This document shows positions 1 through 7,004 of a DNA stretch of 64,000 nucleotides, one piece after another. The DNA is taken from positions 496,001 through 560,000 of the forward strand of contig JBKEEO010000002.1 of NCBI GenBank assembly GCA_047777415.1, given 5' to 3'. The translations under genes were made by a program, and so were the position numbers. Source of the stretch: Caproicibacter sp047777415 (lineage in GTDB: Bacteria > Bacillota > Clostridia > Oscillospirales > Acutalibacteraceae). The notes under the pieces are model-generated. The model had not been told where the DNA came from and made no database searches. It saw nothing but the letters and a program-made list of their open reading frames with translations. Position 1 is the first letter of the stretch. Each line of letters starts with the position of its first letter.

Positions 1-87
1 ATATTGACAAATTCTACTGCATTCCTGTGCATTTTTCCTCGTTCCAGCATCTTTCATCACCCATTTCTATTTTACCATCTTACAATC

Positions 88-115
88 AAAAAGCCCAGCT
101 TTCGCTGGACTTTTT
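88..115. terminator. Rho-independent terminator-like hairpin
   Basis: An AAGCCCAGC arm and a GCTGGACTT arm pair around a TTTC loop with one mismatch, flanked by A-rich and T-rich runs, so it could end transcription in either direction. The gene it serves lies outside the window. Nothing coding can be supported in the first 300 bases. Confidence 0.6.
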
Positions 116-119
116 CGAC

Positions 120-187
120 AGGCTGAATGGAGCAGCTTAGCGCTGCTCCATTTATTTTAAATTCATCCGAACTATTGACATAGAGGC
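120..187. repeat. Relic resembling an ISL3 end (hairpin plus terminal repeat)
   Basis: On the minus strand this segment shares the 16-mer CTCTATGTCAATAGTT with the ISL3 left end at 33430, followed after a short gap by the same ATGGAGC..GCTCCATT hairpin (126-153). Read on the plus strand, the hairpin ends a short reading frame in NGAA-stop, exactly as the reconstructed ISL3 transposase does. It looks like a solo end or decayed tail of a related element. The following 188-281 holds only short repeats of the TTTTGACC type and no gene I can support. Confidence 0.5.
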
Positions 188-281
188 TCAAATTGAGCAT
201 AATTTTTTGACCCTATTTTGACCCTTCGTGTAAGGTCAAATGCGGTCAAAAGCGGTATTTTTAAAATTGATAATAGATATC

Positions 282-318
282 AAAAAAATCCGCAAGGCCT
301 AGAGCCATGCGGATTTTT
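282..318 (-). terminator. Terminator of the tRNA-Asp/tRNA-Thr transcript
   Basis: Read leftwards, AAAAATCCGCA and TGCGGATTTTTTT arms form a stem ending in a T run directly after the tRNA-Thr CCA end, so this closes the two-tRNA transcript. Confidence 0.8.
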
Positions 319-319
319 G

Positions 320-395
320 TGGAGCTGCTAACCAGATTCGAACTGGTGACCTCGTCCTTACCAAGGACGTGCTCTGCCAACTGAGCCATAGCAGC
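320..395 (-). tRNA. tRNA-Thr (anticodon GGT)
   Basis: On the minus strand the cloverleaf is complete. The acceptor GCTGCTA pairs with TAGCAGC, the discriminator is T, and the terminal CCA is encoded. The anticodon loop TTGGTAA gives GGT for threonine, and the T arm contains GTTCGAATC. It lies two bases downstream of tRNA-Asp in the same transcript. Confidence 0.97.
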
Positions 396-397
396 AT

Positions 398-474
398 TGG
401 CGACTCGGATCGGGATCGAACCGACGACCTCTAGCGTGACAGGCTAGCGTTCTAACCAGCTGAACTACCGAGCC
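398..474 (-). tRNA. tRNA-Asp (anticodon GTC)
   Basis: On the minus strand the acceptor GGCTCGG pairs with CCGAGTC, the CCA is encoded, the anticodon stem CTAGC/GCTAG closes a CTGTCAC loop (anticodon GTC, aspartate), and GGTTCGATCC forms the T arm. It is the first gene of a two-tRNA unit read from a consensus promoter just upstream. Confidence 0.97.
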
Positions 475-506
475 AGATTGTGTAATGGATATTGGCAACG
501 TATGAT

Positions 507-535
507 ATTATACTGAAATATGCGGAATTTGTCAA
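507..535 (-). promoter_or_regulatory. SigA promoter of the tRNA pair
   Basis: The minus strand carries a perfect TTGACA box, a 17-base spacer and a perfect TATAAT box, about 30 bases before tRNA-Asp. This is the best vegetative promoter match in the window, as expected for a stable RNA unit. Confidence 0.9.
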
Positions 536-694
536 TATGTTACAGATATTTTTTATAGTACAATATATTGAATAAATATCAAGTAAAAAATGATGATTAA
601 TTCTATATATTGAATTAACATACGTAACAAGAATTAAAATTGTGTCTATGATTTTTAGTGTTTTAGAAACAGTTGCTTATTATAAAAACAATAT

Positions 695-727
695 TTGACA
701 GAAACAGCAAGCAGGGAAGAGTATACT
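695..727 (+). promoter_or_regulatory. spoIIG-type promoter (long-spacer SigA promoter)
   Basis: A perfect TTGACA box (695-700) and TATACT (722-727) are separated by 21 bases, too long for an ordinary SigA promoter. In Bacillus subtilis the spoIIG operon promoter has a similarly over-long spacer and depends on phosphorylated Spo0A. I see only imperfect Spo0A-like boxes here, such as TTTGACA over the -35 box. The arrangement is seen directly; the Spo0A dependence is inferred from the family. Confidence 0.65.
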
Positions 728-756
728 ATATTTTAGTCCGACAGGGGGAAGAGCCA

Positions 757-1581
757 TTGAAGCAAACCATTTACATAGATATTTTATTTGGCGTCAACCT
801 GTTCATTAATTATCTGCTGCTGTGCTGTGTTGCAAAGTTTCTTTCACTTAACAGAAACCGTAAACGATTTGTATTTGGGGCTCTATTGGGTGCATTTTTT
901 TCTTTGTTAATTTTGCTTCCTGAGGTCAATATTGCGGTATCTCTAACGATTAAGTTACTTATGTCTTTAAGCATTGTTGTTACAGCCTTTGGTTACCGGG
1001 GACTGCGGGAATTCATCCGTGAAGCGGTAGCATTTTATCTGATCAGTTTTGCGTTTGCGGGATTTATGTTGGTACTGTGGTATTTTTTCGCTCCGCAGGG
1101 GCTGATGATTCGGAATTCAGTAGTTTACTTTAACATATCTCCTTTAGTATTAATTATTTTTACCGTTATTTGTTATGTTGGAATCACTCTTTTTCATCGG
1201 ATTACGGGCAGGCAAATGCCTCCTGATTTGAATTGTCAAATTCTCATAGAATGCGGAGGCAAAAAATGTGTTTGTTCCGCGCGGGTGGATACTGGAAACT
1301 CTCTAAAGGAACCATTTTCAGGTGATCCGGTAGCGGTAGTATATGAATCTGTGCTTACGGGTATAGTGCCACCGAAAGATGGGTTAAATTTTCGTTTGAT
1401 TCCGTTTGATGCGCTTTCCGGCGGCGGATTACTGCAAGCTTTCCGCCCGGATCGCATGATGATATGCTGTGGAAACAAGAAAGTTGAAACTAAAAAAGTC
1501 TATGTTGCTGTTGCGAAAACTAGATTTGGAGAGTTCGATGCTCTGTTAAATCCGGATTTACTGCAAAAAACGTCCGACTAA
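757..1581 (+). CDS. spoIIGA: SpoIIGA, pro-SigE processing aspartic protease
   Basis: This membrane protease sits in the sporulation septum and removes the pro-sequence of SigE in the mother cell. The first half (about residues 5-150) consists of hydrophobic membrane segments. The second half is a soluble protease domain with the catalytic aspartate in VDTGNS (D178). I chose the TTG start because GGGGGA lies nine bases upstream and because the resulting beginning, KQTIYIDILFGVNLFINYLLL-like, matches SpoIIGA proteins; the open frame extends further upstream without an SD. The length of about 274 residues is slightly below the usual 290-310. Its substrate gene sigE follows after 64 bases, and both should be read from the long-spacer promoter upstream. 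Confidence 0.9.
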   Translation: MKQTIYIDILFGVNLFINYLLLCCVAKFLSLNRNRKRFVFGALLGAFFSLLILLPEVNIAVSLTIKLLMSLSIVVTAFGYRGLREFIREAVAFYLISFAFAGFMLVLWYFFAPQGLMIRNSVVYFNISPLVLIIFTVICYVGITLFHRITGRQMPPDLNCQILIECGGKKCVCSARVDTGNSLKEPFSGDPVAVVYESVLTGIVPPKDGLNFRLIPFDALSGGGLLQAFRPDRMMICCGNKKVETKKVYVAVAKTRFGEFDALLNPDLLQKTSD

Positions 1582-1645
1582 ATCTGGCCGTAGACGGACG
1601 TGTGAATAAAGCCGCAGGCGGCGGCGGCAAAGGGAATGATCGGAA

Positions 1646-2368
1646 ATGAGCATGAATGGGCGAATCAGGGAATGGTACAATCGGTTGCTGCTGCTGTTTC
1701 ATCGACTGCAGCTCAATGGACAGATTCATTATATCAATGGACCGGAGACTCTTCCTCCTCCGCTTACCAAGCAGGAAGAAGAAGCAGTGATGAACAACAT
1801 TATGAATAATGTTCCAAACGCACGAGAACCATTAATTACACATAATCTGAGACTTGTTGTCTACATAGCGAAGAAATTCGAATCTTCCAGCGCCAATGTT
1901 GAAGATTTGATTTCTATAGGTACCATCGGGCTTATTAAAGCGGTTAACACTTTCTGTCCTGAGCGGAATATCAAGCTGGCGACTTATGCTTCACGCTGTA
2001 TAGAAAATGAAATTCTGATGTATCTGCGGAAAACTTCTCAGCTTAAAAATGAAATCTCCATTGATGACCCCTTAAACGTGGATTGGGACGGCAATGAACT
2101 CCTTCTGTCCGATATTCTGGGCAGTGACCAAAACGCTGTGAATATGAATCTTGAGGAGGAAGTAGAGCGAGAACTTCTGCGCAGTGCAGTTTCTCGCCTG
2201 GCACCGCGTGAAAAGGAAATTATGCAGCTTCGGTTTGGTTTAAATAATCAAAGGGAACATACGCAGAAAGAAGTGGCAGACACGTTGGGCATTTCACAGT
2301 CCTACATATCTCGATTGGAAAAAAGAATTATTGAACGTCTGAGAAAAGACTTGGAACGGGTCAGCTGA
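1646..2368 (+). CDS. sigE: RNA polymerase sporulation sigma factor SigE (pro-form)
   Basis: SigE directs early mother-cell transcription during sporulation. An amphipathic pro-sequence of roughly 28-30 residues precedes the YINGPETLPPPL segment, where SpoIIGA-type cleavage occurs in the family. Region 2 follows (NLRLVVYIAKKF, DLISIGTIGLIKAV, LATYASRCIENEI), then region 4 with a helix-turn-helix (THTQKEVADTLGISQSYISRLEK-like). The length of 240 residues matches the family. It lies directly downstream of spoIIGA. Its last eight bases overlap the end of the convergent glycosylase gene, which is unusual beside a sigma-factor operon. SigG, normally the next gene, is displaced by about 2 kb. Confidence 0.95.
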   Translation: MSMNGRIREWYNRLLLLFHRLQLNGQIHYINGPETLPPPLTKQEEEAVMNNIMNNVPNAREPLITHNLRLVVYIAKKFESSSANVEDLISIGTIGLIKAVNTFCPERNIKLATYASRCIENEILMYLRKTSQLKNEISIDDPLNVDWDGNELLLSDILGSDQNAVNMNLEEEVERELLRSAVSRLAPREKEIMQLRFGLNNQREHTQKEVADTLGISQSYISRLEKRIIERLRKDLERVS

Positions 2369-2873
2369 GCGGAGCGGCCGAATTCGAAGCTTTTCGTATG
2401 ACCCTATATGCGTTTAGCAGTTTTTCATAGTTATAAAATCTACAATTAGCAGGGCTGGTGGACGGCAGTGCCTGGGCAGGTAATCCGGTTTGTTTCAGAC
2501 AAAGCCGGCGGTACAGCGCAGTCGCCTTTGTACCAGTTGTAAAGACGGTATGAATGTTGGTTTGTGATAGCAGAGAAGCGATGTCATTCGGCACCGGTTC
2601 CCGAATACTGCCGTCGTCCGCACCTTCTATGACACAGCTTTTCAGAACATCCCACAGGGCGATTCTGTGTGCGAGCAGAACCGCCTTTTTTTCTTCATTG
2701 GTCTTAGGAAGCGGTACGCCATAGAGGTCGGAGATAATCCGCCAAAACCTGTTTTGCGGGTGGGAATAATAAAAGCCATACTCCCTGGATTTTGGAGAAG
2801 GCATGGTTCCCAATATCAATATACGAGAGTTTTCATTGTAAACCGGTTTTAGCGGATGCACAATCCGTTCCAT
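2361..2873 (-). CDS. DNA-deoxyinosine (hypoxanthine) glycosylase, uracil-DNA-glycosylase superfamily
   Basis: The protein of 170 residues carries the uracil-DNA-glycosylase fold signatures of the hypoxanthine-DNA glycosylase group: ILGTMPSPKS near residue 20, YYSHPQNRFW near residue 36, and the late STSPANC loop. The family removes deaminated bases, mainly hypoxanthine, from DNA. The ATG start has AGGAGG nine bases upstream and overlaps the cca stop codon by one base (TAATG), so the two genes are probably translationally coupled. The stop lies inside the 3' end of sigE on the other strand. Membership of this group rests on my memory of its motifs; a related UDG subfamily is the alternative. 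Confidence 0.72.
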   Translation of the reverse strand: MERIVHPLKPVYNENSRILILGTMPSPKSREYGFYYSHPQNRFWRIISDLYGVPLPKTNEEKKAVLLAHRIALWDVLKSCVIEGADDGSIREPVPNDIASLLSQTNIHTVFTTGTKATALYRRLCLKQTGLPAQALPSTSPANCRFYNYEKLLNAYRVIRKASNSAAPLS

Positions 2874-4213
2874 TAGGACAGTTCCCTCCTTTTCCTTTTG
2901 GCATAATTCAACAGAGCATCCCGTTGGTTGGGGCATGTCCCATCTATCACCGCATCCAGCAGTATAGAAAGCAGAAGTCCAACCAAGCTGCCCTGAGGAA
3001 TACCGGCTGCAATCAAATCATCGCCTTTTACTGCAAGGTCCTTGAGAGAAAAACACTGTTTTTCTCCAAGAATTTGCTGCACAACTTTTTTGGTCTTGTC
3101 AAGCAGCCGCAATTTTTTTTGGTCTTCCGGACTTTTTGCAAGTGTGTCTGCTTCCCGGATTTTTAATAGCCGATGCAGATTTTCTTCGCCCAACCGATTC
3201 AGACGCCTCCGGAGAATTTTTTCATTGTCCGGAAGGGACAAGTCGTGTTCTCGTACCAACAGAGTAACATCACGGATTACTTTTTTGCTGTAACGCAGGC
3301 GCTGTAGTATGGATTCAGCCAGATCTGCGCTGATATCAGGATGACCGTAAAAATGTCCGATTCCATTTTCATCTTCAGAGTAGCAGTGTGGTTTTCCGAG
3401 GTCGTGAAAAAACATTGTCAAGCGCAATACGGGGTCTGGTGGAACGGCGGCAATACTTTTCAGTGTATGCTCCCAGACGTCATAAATATGATGAGGATTG
3501 TTCTGCGGAAAATCGAAAGCATCCCGAATTTCAGGAATAAACTGGGCGAATACCTCGCGATATTCCCGCAGTATCCGTTCTGCACCAGGACCACAAATCA
3601 GTTTTGTAAATTCCGCTGAAATGCGTTCCCGTGCGATATCATCAAGCATTTTTCGGTTTTTTACTAAACTTTCGGTAGTCGCAGGTTCAATGACGAAATC
3701 GAGCACGGAAGCAAAACGCAAAGCACGCAAAATCCGAAGTCCATCTTCCTGAAATCTGCGGTCCGGGTTGCCAACGCATCGAATGATTTTCTGTTTTAGA
3801 TCTTCTTGCCCTCCAAATTCATCCACCAACTCGCCATTTCTTCGGTAGGCCATGGCGTTGACGGTGAAATCCCTGCGGGAAAGATCCTCCTGCAGAAGGT
3901 GTGTAAACAGAACAGTGTCCGGTCTTCGTCCATCGGAATAAGTCCCATCTATACGGTATGTGGTTACCTCCACCGGCATATTGTCGCTGATTACTGTCAC
4001 AGTGCCGTGCTTTAGTCCGGTTTGTATAATTTGAAATTGTTTGAAAATACGCATGGATTCCTCCGGAAGTGCAGAGGTTGCAACATCCCAATCTGTTGGC
4101 GTTTTGCCAATCAGACTATCGCGTACACAGCCGCCTACCACGCAAGCGTCAAACCCATTGAAGGTCAGAATTTGCAATATGGAATCGACCTGAGGGGGGA
4201 TTTTTACTATCAT
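2873..4213 (-). CDS. cca: CCA tRNA nucleotidyltransferase with HD domain
   Basis: The enzyme adds or repairs the 3' CCA of tRNAs. The nucleotidyltransferase head shows VVGGCVRDSLIGKTPTDWDV, including the metal-binding DWD, followed by RRDFTVNAMAYR and the RFQEDGLRILRALRFAS segment that leads into the RNA-binding region. An HD-type domain near residue 250 contains HDLGKPHC, as in CCA enzymes with phosphohydrolase activity. The ATG start has GAGGAAA seven bases upstream and gives 446 residues, a normal length. Both tRNAs in this window already encode CCA, so repair is the likely main role. The gene lies divergent to sigG and is coupled to the downstream glycosylase gene. Confidence 0.93.
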   Translation of the reverse strand: MIVKIPPQVDSILQILTFNGFDACVVGGCVRDSLIGKTPTDWDVATSALPEESMRIFKQFQIIQTGLKHGTVTVISDNMPVEVTTYRIDGTYSDGRRPDTVLFTHLLQEDLSRRDFTVNAMAYRRNGELVDEFGGQEDLKQKIIRCVGNPDRRFQEDGLRILRALRFASVLDFVIEPATTESLVKNRKMLDDIARERISAEFTKLICGPGAERILREYREVFAQFIPEIRDAFDFPQNNPHHIYDVWEHTLKSIAAVPPDPVLRLTMFFHDLGKPHCYSEDENGIGHFYGHPDISADLAESILQRLRYSKKVIRDVTLLVREHDLSLPDNEKILRRRLNRLGEENLHRLLKIREADTLAKSPEDQKKLRLLDKTKKVVQQILGEKQCFSLKDLAVKGDDLIAAGIPQGSLVGLLLSILLDAVIDGTCPNQRDALLNYAKRKRRELS

Positions 4214-4339
4214 GCTATTTCCTCGCTTTTCAATCAAATCTTGTCGATAACAGAAAAGAATATTTCTGTGATTCCCTGCATGATCTTCCGCATTCATGGT
4301 AATAATGACAATGTAATGCGGCGGACGGGGGAATGTGAC

Positions 4340-5110
4340 GTGCAATACAATAAAGTTGAAATTTGCGGGGTTAACACTTCCAAACTGAAAGTTCTCACCG
4401 AAAAGGAAAAAATGGAACTTCTTCGCCGCGTAAAAAACGGGGATATGAAAGCGCGCGACGAACTGATCAGCGGAAATCTTCGGCTGGTTTTAAGCGTGAT
4501 TCAGCGGTTTACCAACCGTGGAGAAAATTTGGATGATTTATTTCAAGTTGGCTGTATCGGGCTAATTAAAGCAATAGATCATTTTGATATTAATCAAGGC
4601 GTTCGTTTTTCCACCTATGGTGTCCCGATGATTATTGGCGAAATCCGACGGTATCTTCGCGATAACAACAGTATCCGTGTCAGCCGGTCGTTAAGAGATA
4701 CAGCATATAAGGCCATGCAGGTCAAGGAAAAAATGATGGCAAAAAACAACAAAGAACCGTCTGTGGAGGAAATTGCCAAGGAACTTAACCTTCCCAGAGA
4801 AGAAGTTGTTGTGGCGCTGGAATCCGTTGTTGAGCCGGTATCCCTGTATGAACCGGTATTTTCAGACGGCGGCGACACCATATATGTGATGGACCAAGTG
4901 GGCGATAATAATGATGATAAAAATTGGCTCGATGAAATCGCTTTAAAAGAAGCTATCAAAAATTTAAACGGCAGAGAGAAAAATATTCTTGCGATGAGAT
5001 ATTTTCAGGGCAAAACGCAGATGGAAGTGGCCTCGGAAATTGGAATTAGCCAGGCCCAAGTTTCTCGCCTGGAAAAAGCTGCACTAGATAAAATTAAAAA
5101 GGATATTTGA
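4340..5110 (+). CDS. sigG: RNA polymerase sporulation sigma factor SigG
   Basis: SigG drives late forespore transcription. The near-invariant start of the family, QYNKVEICGVNTSKL, follows a GTG codon with GGGGGAA six bases upstream, which fixes the start; the frame is open further upstream only because it runs antisense to cca. Region 2 (NLRLVLSVIQRF, DDLFQVGCIGLIKAID, VRFSTYGVPMIIGEIRRYLRDN), region 3 and region 4 (MEVASEIGISQAQVSRLEK) are complete in 256 residues. A terminator follows and a ylmC-like gene comes next, as in many Clostridia. The 126-base gap to divergent cca must hold its promoter; I see no convincing SigF/SigG-type match. Confidence 0.95.
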   Translation: MQYNKVEICGVNTSKLKVLTEKEKMELLRRVKNGDMKARDELISGNLRLVLSVIQRFTNRGENLDDLFQVGCIGLIKAIDHFDINQGVRFSTYGVPMIIGEIRRYLRDNNSIRVSRSLRDTAYKAMQVKEKMMAKNNKEPSVEEIAKELNLPREEVVVALESVVEPVSLYEPVFSDGGDTIYVMDQVGDNNDDKNWLDEIALKEAIKNLNGREKNILAMRYFQGKTQMEVASEIGISQAQVSRLEKAALDKIKKDI

Positions 5111-5119
5111 TTTTGCGAA

Positions 5120-5150
5120 AAGGACCGCTGATAAAGGCGGTCTTTCTATT
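5120..5150 (+). terminator. Terminator after sigG
   Basis: GACCGC and GCGGTC arms pair around an eight-base loop and are followed by TTTCTATT, twelve bases after the sigG stop codon. Confidence 0.75.
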
Positions 5151-5274
5151 ATTATGGTTTCGTATCGACGCTTCGTATACAATTTATTTAATAAGAAATA
5201 TTTTAGCATTTCTTCCCGGCTCAATCAAATAAATCATGTTTCCGGCATAACAATAGGATACAGGGGGTGTAAAA

Positions 5275-5568
5275 ATGACTTGCAGGATGATTGATTTGCG
5301 CCGGAAAGAAGTAATTAATATTAAAGACGGGATGCGGTTGGGAAGTGTAAATGATATAGAGTTTGATACGACAAATGCACGGGTAACAGCAATTGTCATT
5401 TATGGCCGTCTGCGCTTTTTTGGACTTTTTGGAAGGGAAGACGATATCGTTATTCGTTGGCAGGATATTCAAGTGATTGGGGATGATACCATTTTGGTAA
5501 GTTACAATAATTACATAAAGGCAAAAAATCCTTCCCATAGCATCGCAGCTTTTTTTGGATTTAAATAG
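5275..5568 (+). CDS. YlmC/YmxH family PRC-barrel sporulation protein
   Basis: This 97-residue protein begins TCRMIDLRRKEVINI and continues with a PRC-barrel-like run (GMRLGSVNDIEFDTTNARVTA), which is typical of the YlmC/YmxH family found in spore formers. Its biochemical role is not known. The ATG has GGGGGTG upstream. It follows sigG with a terminator between them, so it has its own promoter; AT-rich sequence at 5180-5210 could hold one but no clear match to SigE or SigG boxes is visible. The C-terminus (AAFFGFK) is family-typical, so the protein appears intact. Confidence 0.85.
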   Translation: MTCRMIDLRRKEVINIKDGMRLGSVNDIEFDTTNARVTAIVIYGRLRFFGLFGREDDIVIRWQDIQVIGDDTILVSYNNYIKAKNPSHSIAAFFGFK

Positions 5569-5871
5569 CAGAGCAGAGTGCGTCCTTACTTTTCGAATCA
5601 ATAAGGAAAAAATGATGCTGAAAAGATTCCAAAAAGTTTCATAATATCTTGCACTTAGCATCATATTGGCGTAAAATAATTTCAGTTTCGTGCGAATTTG
5701 TCTGAGATAAAAGTACCTTATGTCTGCATAGTTGCACATAGAAATCTTTAGGCAGGTGTATAATTTTTTTAGCAAGGCCATGCTCCAAATGAGCGCGGAG
5801 CATGGCTGTATTTGCCTGTTGTGATGATTGGTACGGATATGGAAAAGCGTTTATCCCATCATGCGCATGCG
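5569..5871. other. Gene-free spacer with one strong hairpin
   Basis: No reading frame here has a ribosome-binding site and family features. The only structure is a perfect ten-base stem (GCCATGCTCC, 5777-5786, with GGAGCATGGC, 5797-5806). It is not followed by a T run, so it is not an ordinary terminator on either strand. The rest is AT-rich. Confidence 0.5.
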
Positions 5872-5901
5872 TTGACAAAAAAGACTAAATAGGTATATAA
5901 T
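5872..5901 (+). promoter_or_regulatory. SigA promoter of the TtcA-like gene
   Basis: Perfect TTGACA and TATAAT boxes with an 18-base spacer lie about 60 bases before the start codon. Confidence 0.85.
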
Positions 5902-5964
5902 CCTATAACAGATAATTTTAACAAAACATATCTAAATGATATGTAATAAATAAAGGTGAATCCA

Positions 5965-6798
5965 ATGCAATATTGCCAAGAAATTGAAACAAGCATTTTT
6001 AAAAAGTATCGAAGAAAAATATGGATTCCTTTCTTAAAAGCGGTCAAGGAGTATCAGCTGATTCAGCCCGGAGATAGGGTCGCGGTTTGTATCTCGGGCG
6101 GAAAGGACTCTATGCTGACCGCCAAGTGCATTCAGCATTTGCAGAAATACAGCGATTTTCCGTTTGAAGCGGAATATCTTGTTATGGATCCCGGATATAA
6201 TGCGGAAAACAGACGGCGCATTGAGGACAATGCCACGCTGCTGAATCTGCCAATCCGTATTTTTAATACAAGAATCTATGATGTTGTAGCCAATATGGAT
6301 GGCTCACCATGTTACCTGTGCGCCAGAATGAGAAGGGGGCATCTATATCAGCGCGCACAGGAGCTGGGATGCAATAAGATTGCACTTGGGCATCATTTTG
6401 ACGATGTGATTGAAACTACTCTGTTGAGCATGTTTTACGGCGCGGAAGTCAAGACGATGCTGCCGAAACTCCGCAGTAAAAATTTTAAAGGAATGGAATT
6501 AATTCGACCGATGTACCTGGTGCACGAAGCTGACATTATTCGCTGGCGGGATACCAATGGGCTTAGCTTTATCCGTTGTGCCTGCCGCTTTACGGAAAAC
6601 TGTGAGCTGCACGGCGGGAACTCCAAACGCCGGGAAGTGAAGGAGCTGATTCAAAGGCTCAGAAAGACAGACCCCGGAGTGGACAAAAATATTTTCCACA
6701 GTGTTCATAATGTCAACCTGGACATGGTCCCGGGTTACAGGAGTAAGGGTAAATATTACAGTTTTACCGAACGTTACGATAATGAATGCGAAATTTAG
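5965..6798 (+). CDS. TtcA/TtuA-like PP-loop ATPase, probable tRNA-modifying enzyme
   Basis: This N-type ATP pyrophosphatase has the PP-loop SGGKDS near residue 44, a CYLC pair near residue 113, an ALGHHFDDVIET motif, and a late CACRFTENC cluster. That set is typical of TtcA-related enzymes, which use an iron-sulfur cluster in tRNA thiolation; the exact target base cannot be told from sequence. The ATG start is preceded by AAAGGTG at six bases; a GTG nine bases earlier is inside this SD and unlikely. It is a single-gene unit with its own consensus promoter. The C-terminal GYRSKGKYYSF tail has no function I recognise. Confidence 0.8.
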   Translation: MQYCQEIETSIFKKYRRKIWIPFLKAVKEYQLIQPGDRVAVCISGGKDSMLTAKCIQHLQKYSDFPFEAEYLVMDPGYNAENRRRIEDNATLLNLPIRIFNTRIYDVVANMDGSPCYLCARMRRGHLYQRAQELGCNKIALGHHFDDVIETTLLSMFYGAEVKTMLPKLRSKNFKGMELIRPMYLVHEADIIRWRDTNGLSFIRCACRFTENCELHGGNSKRREVKELIQRLRKTDPGVDKNIFHSVHNVNLDMVPGYRSKGKYYSFTERYDNECEI

Positions 6799-6964
6799 CA
6801 TAGGCATGTGTTTTGTTTTTCTGCTGTGTAAAAATATGTTTTGTGATTTTCTAAATGAGGATTTTATCATGAAGCTGTGGGATACACTAACAAAATAGAT
6901 TCAGCGCTCATTTTACCAGCAATGTCATAAATTGCTGCACAGTCAATTTCAAGGAGGAAATAAA

Positions 6965-6985
6965 TTGAGAAACAGGCAATCATAG
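6965..6985 (+). other. Six-codon ORF with strong SD in the copA leader
   Basis: AAGGAGG at 6951-6957 is followed at the right distance by TTG and five further codons before a stop, 19 bases before copA. The SD is stronger than that of copA itself. It may be a leader peptide or the stub of a lost gene. The preceding 6799-6950 shows no gene and no clear copper-repressor operator. Confidence 0.3.
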
Positions 6986-7004
6986 TGCGGGAGTGAAAAC
7001 ATTT

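Noticed and set aside
188..281. Short repeats of the TTTTGACC type, considered as a CRISPR or phage attachment site
   Set aside because: The repeats are under ten bases, irregular and without spacers. No integrase gene or duplicate of a tRNA end is visible, so an attachment site cannot be supported.
4022..4339. An N-terminal extension of SigG of about 100 residues
   Set aside because: The upstream part is antisense to cca, has no similarity to sigma factors, and a GTG with a good SD gives the family-typical start.
5221..5781. A 186-codon leftward frame across the ylmC-like gene and its spacer
   Set aside because: Its composition is rich in Cys, Ile and Tyr without pattern, it has no SD, and it is antisense to a convincing sporulation gene.
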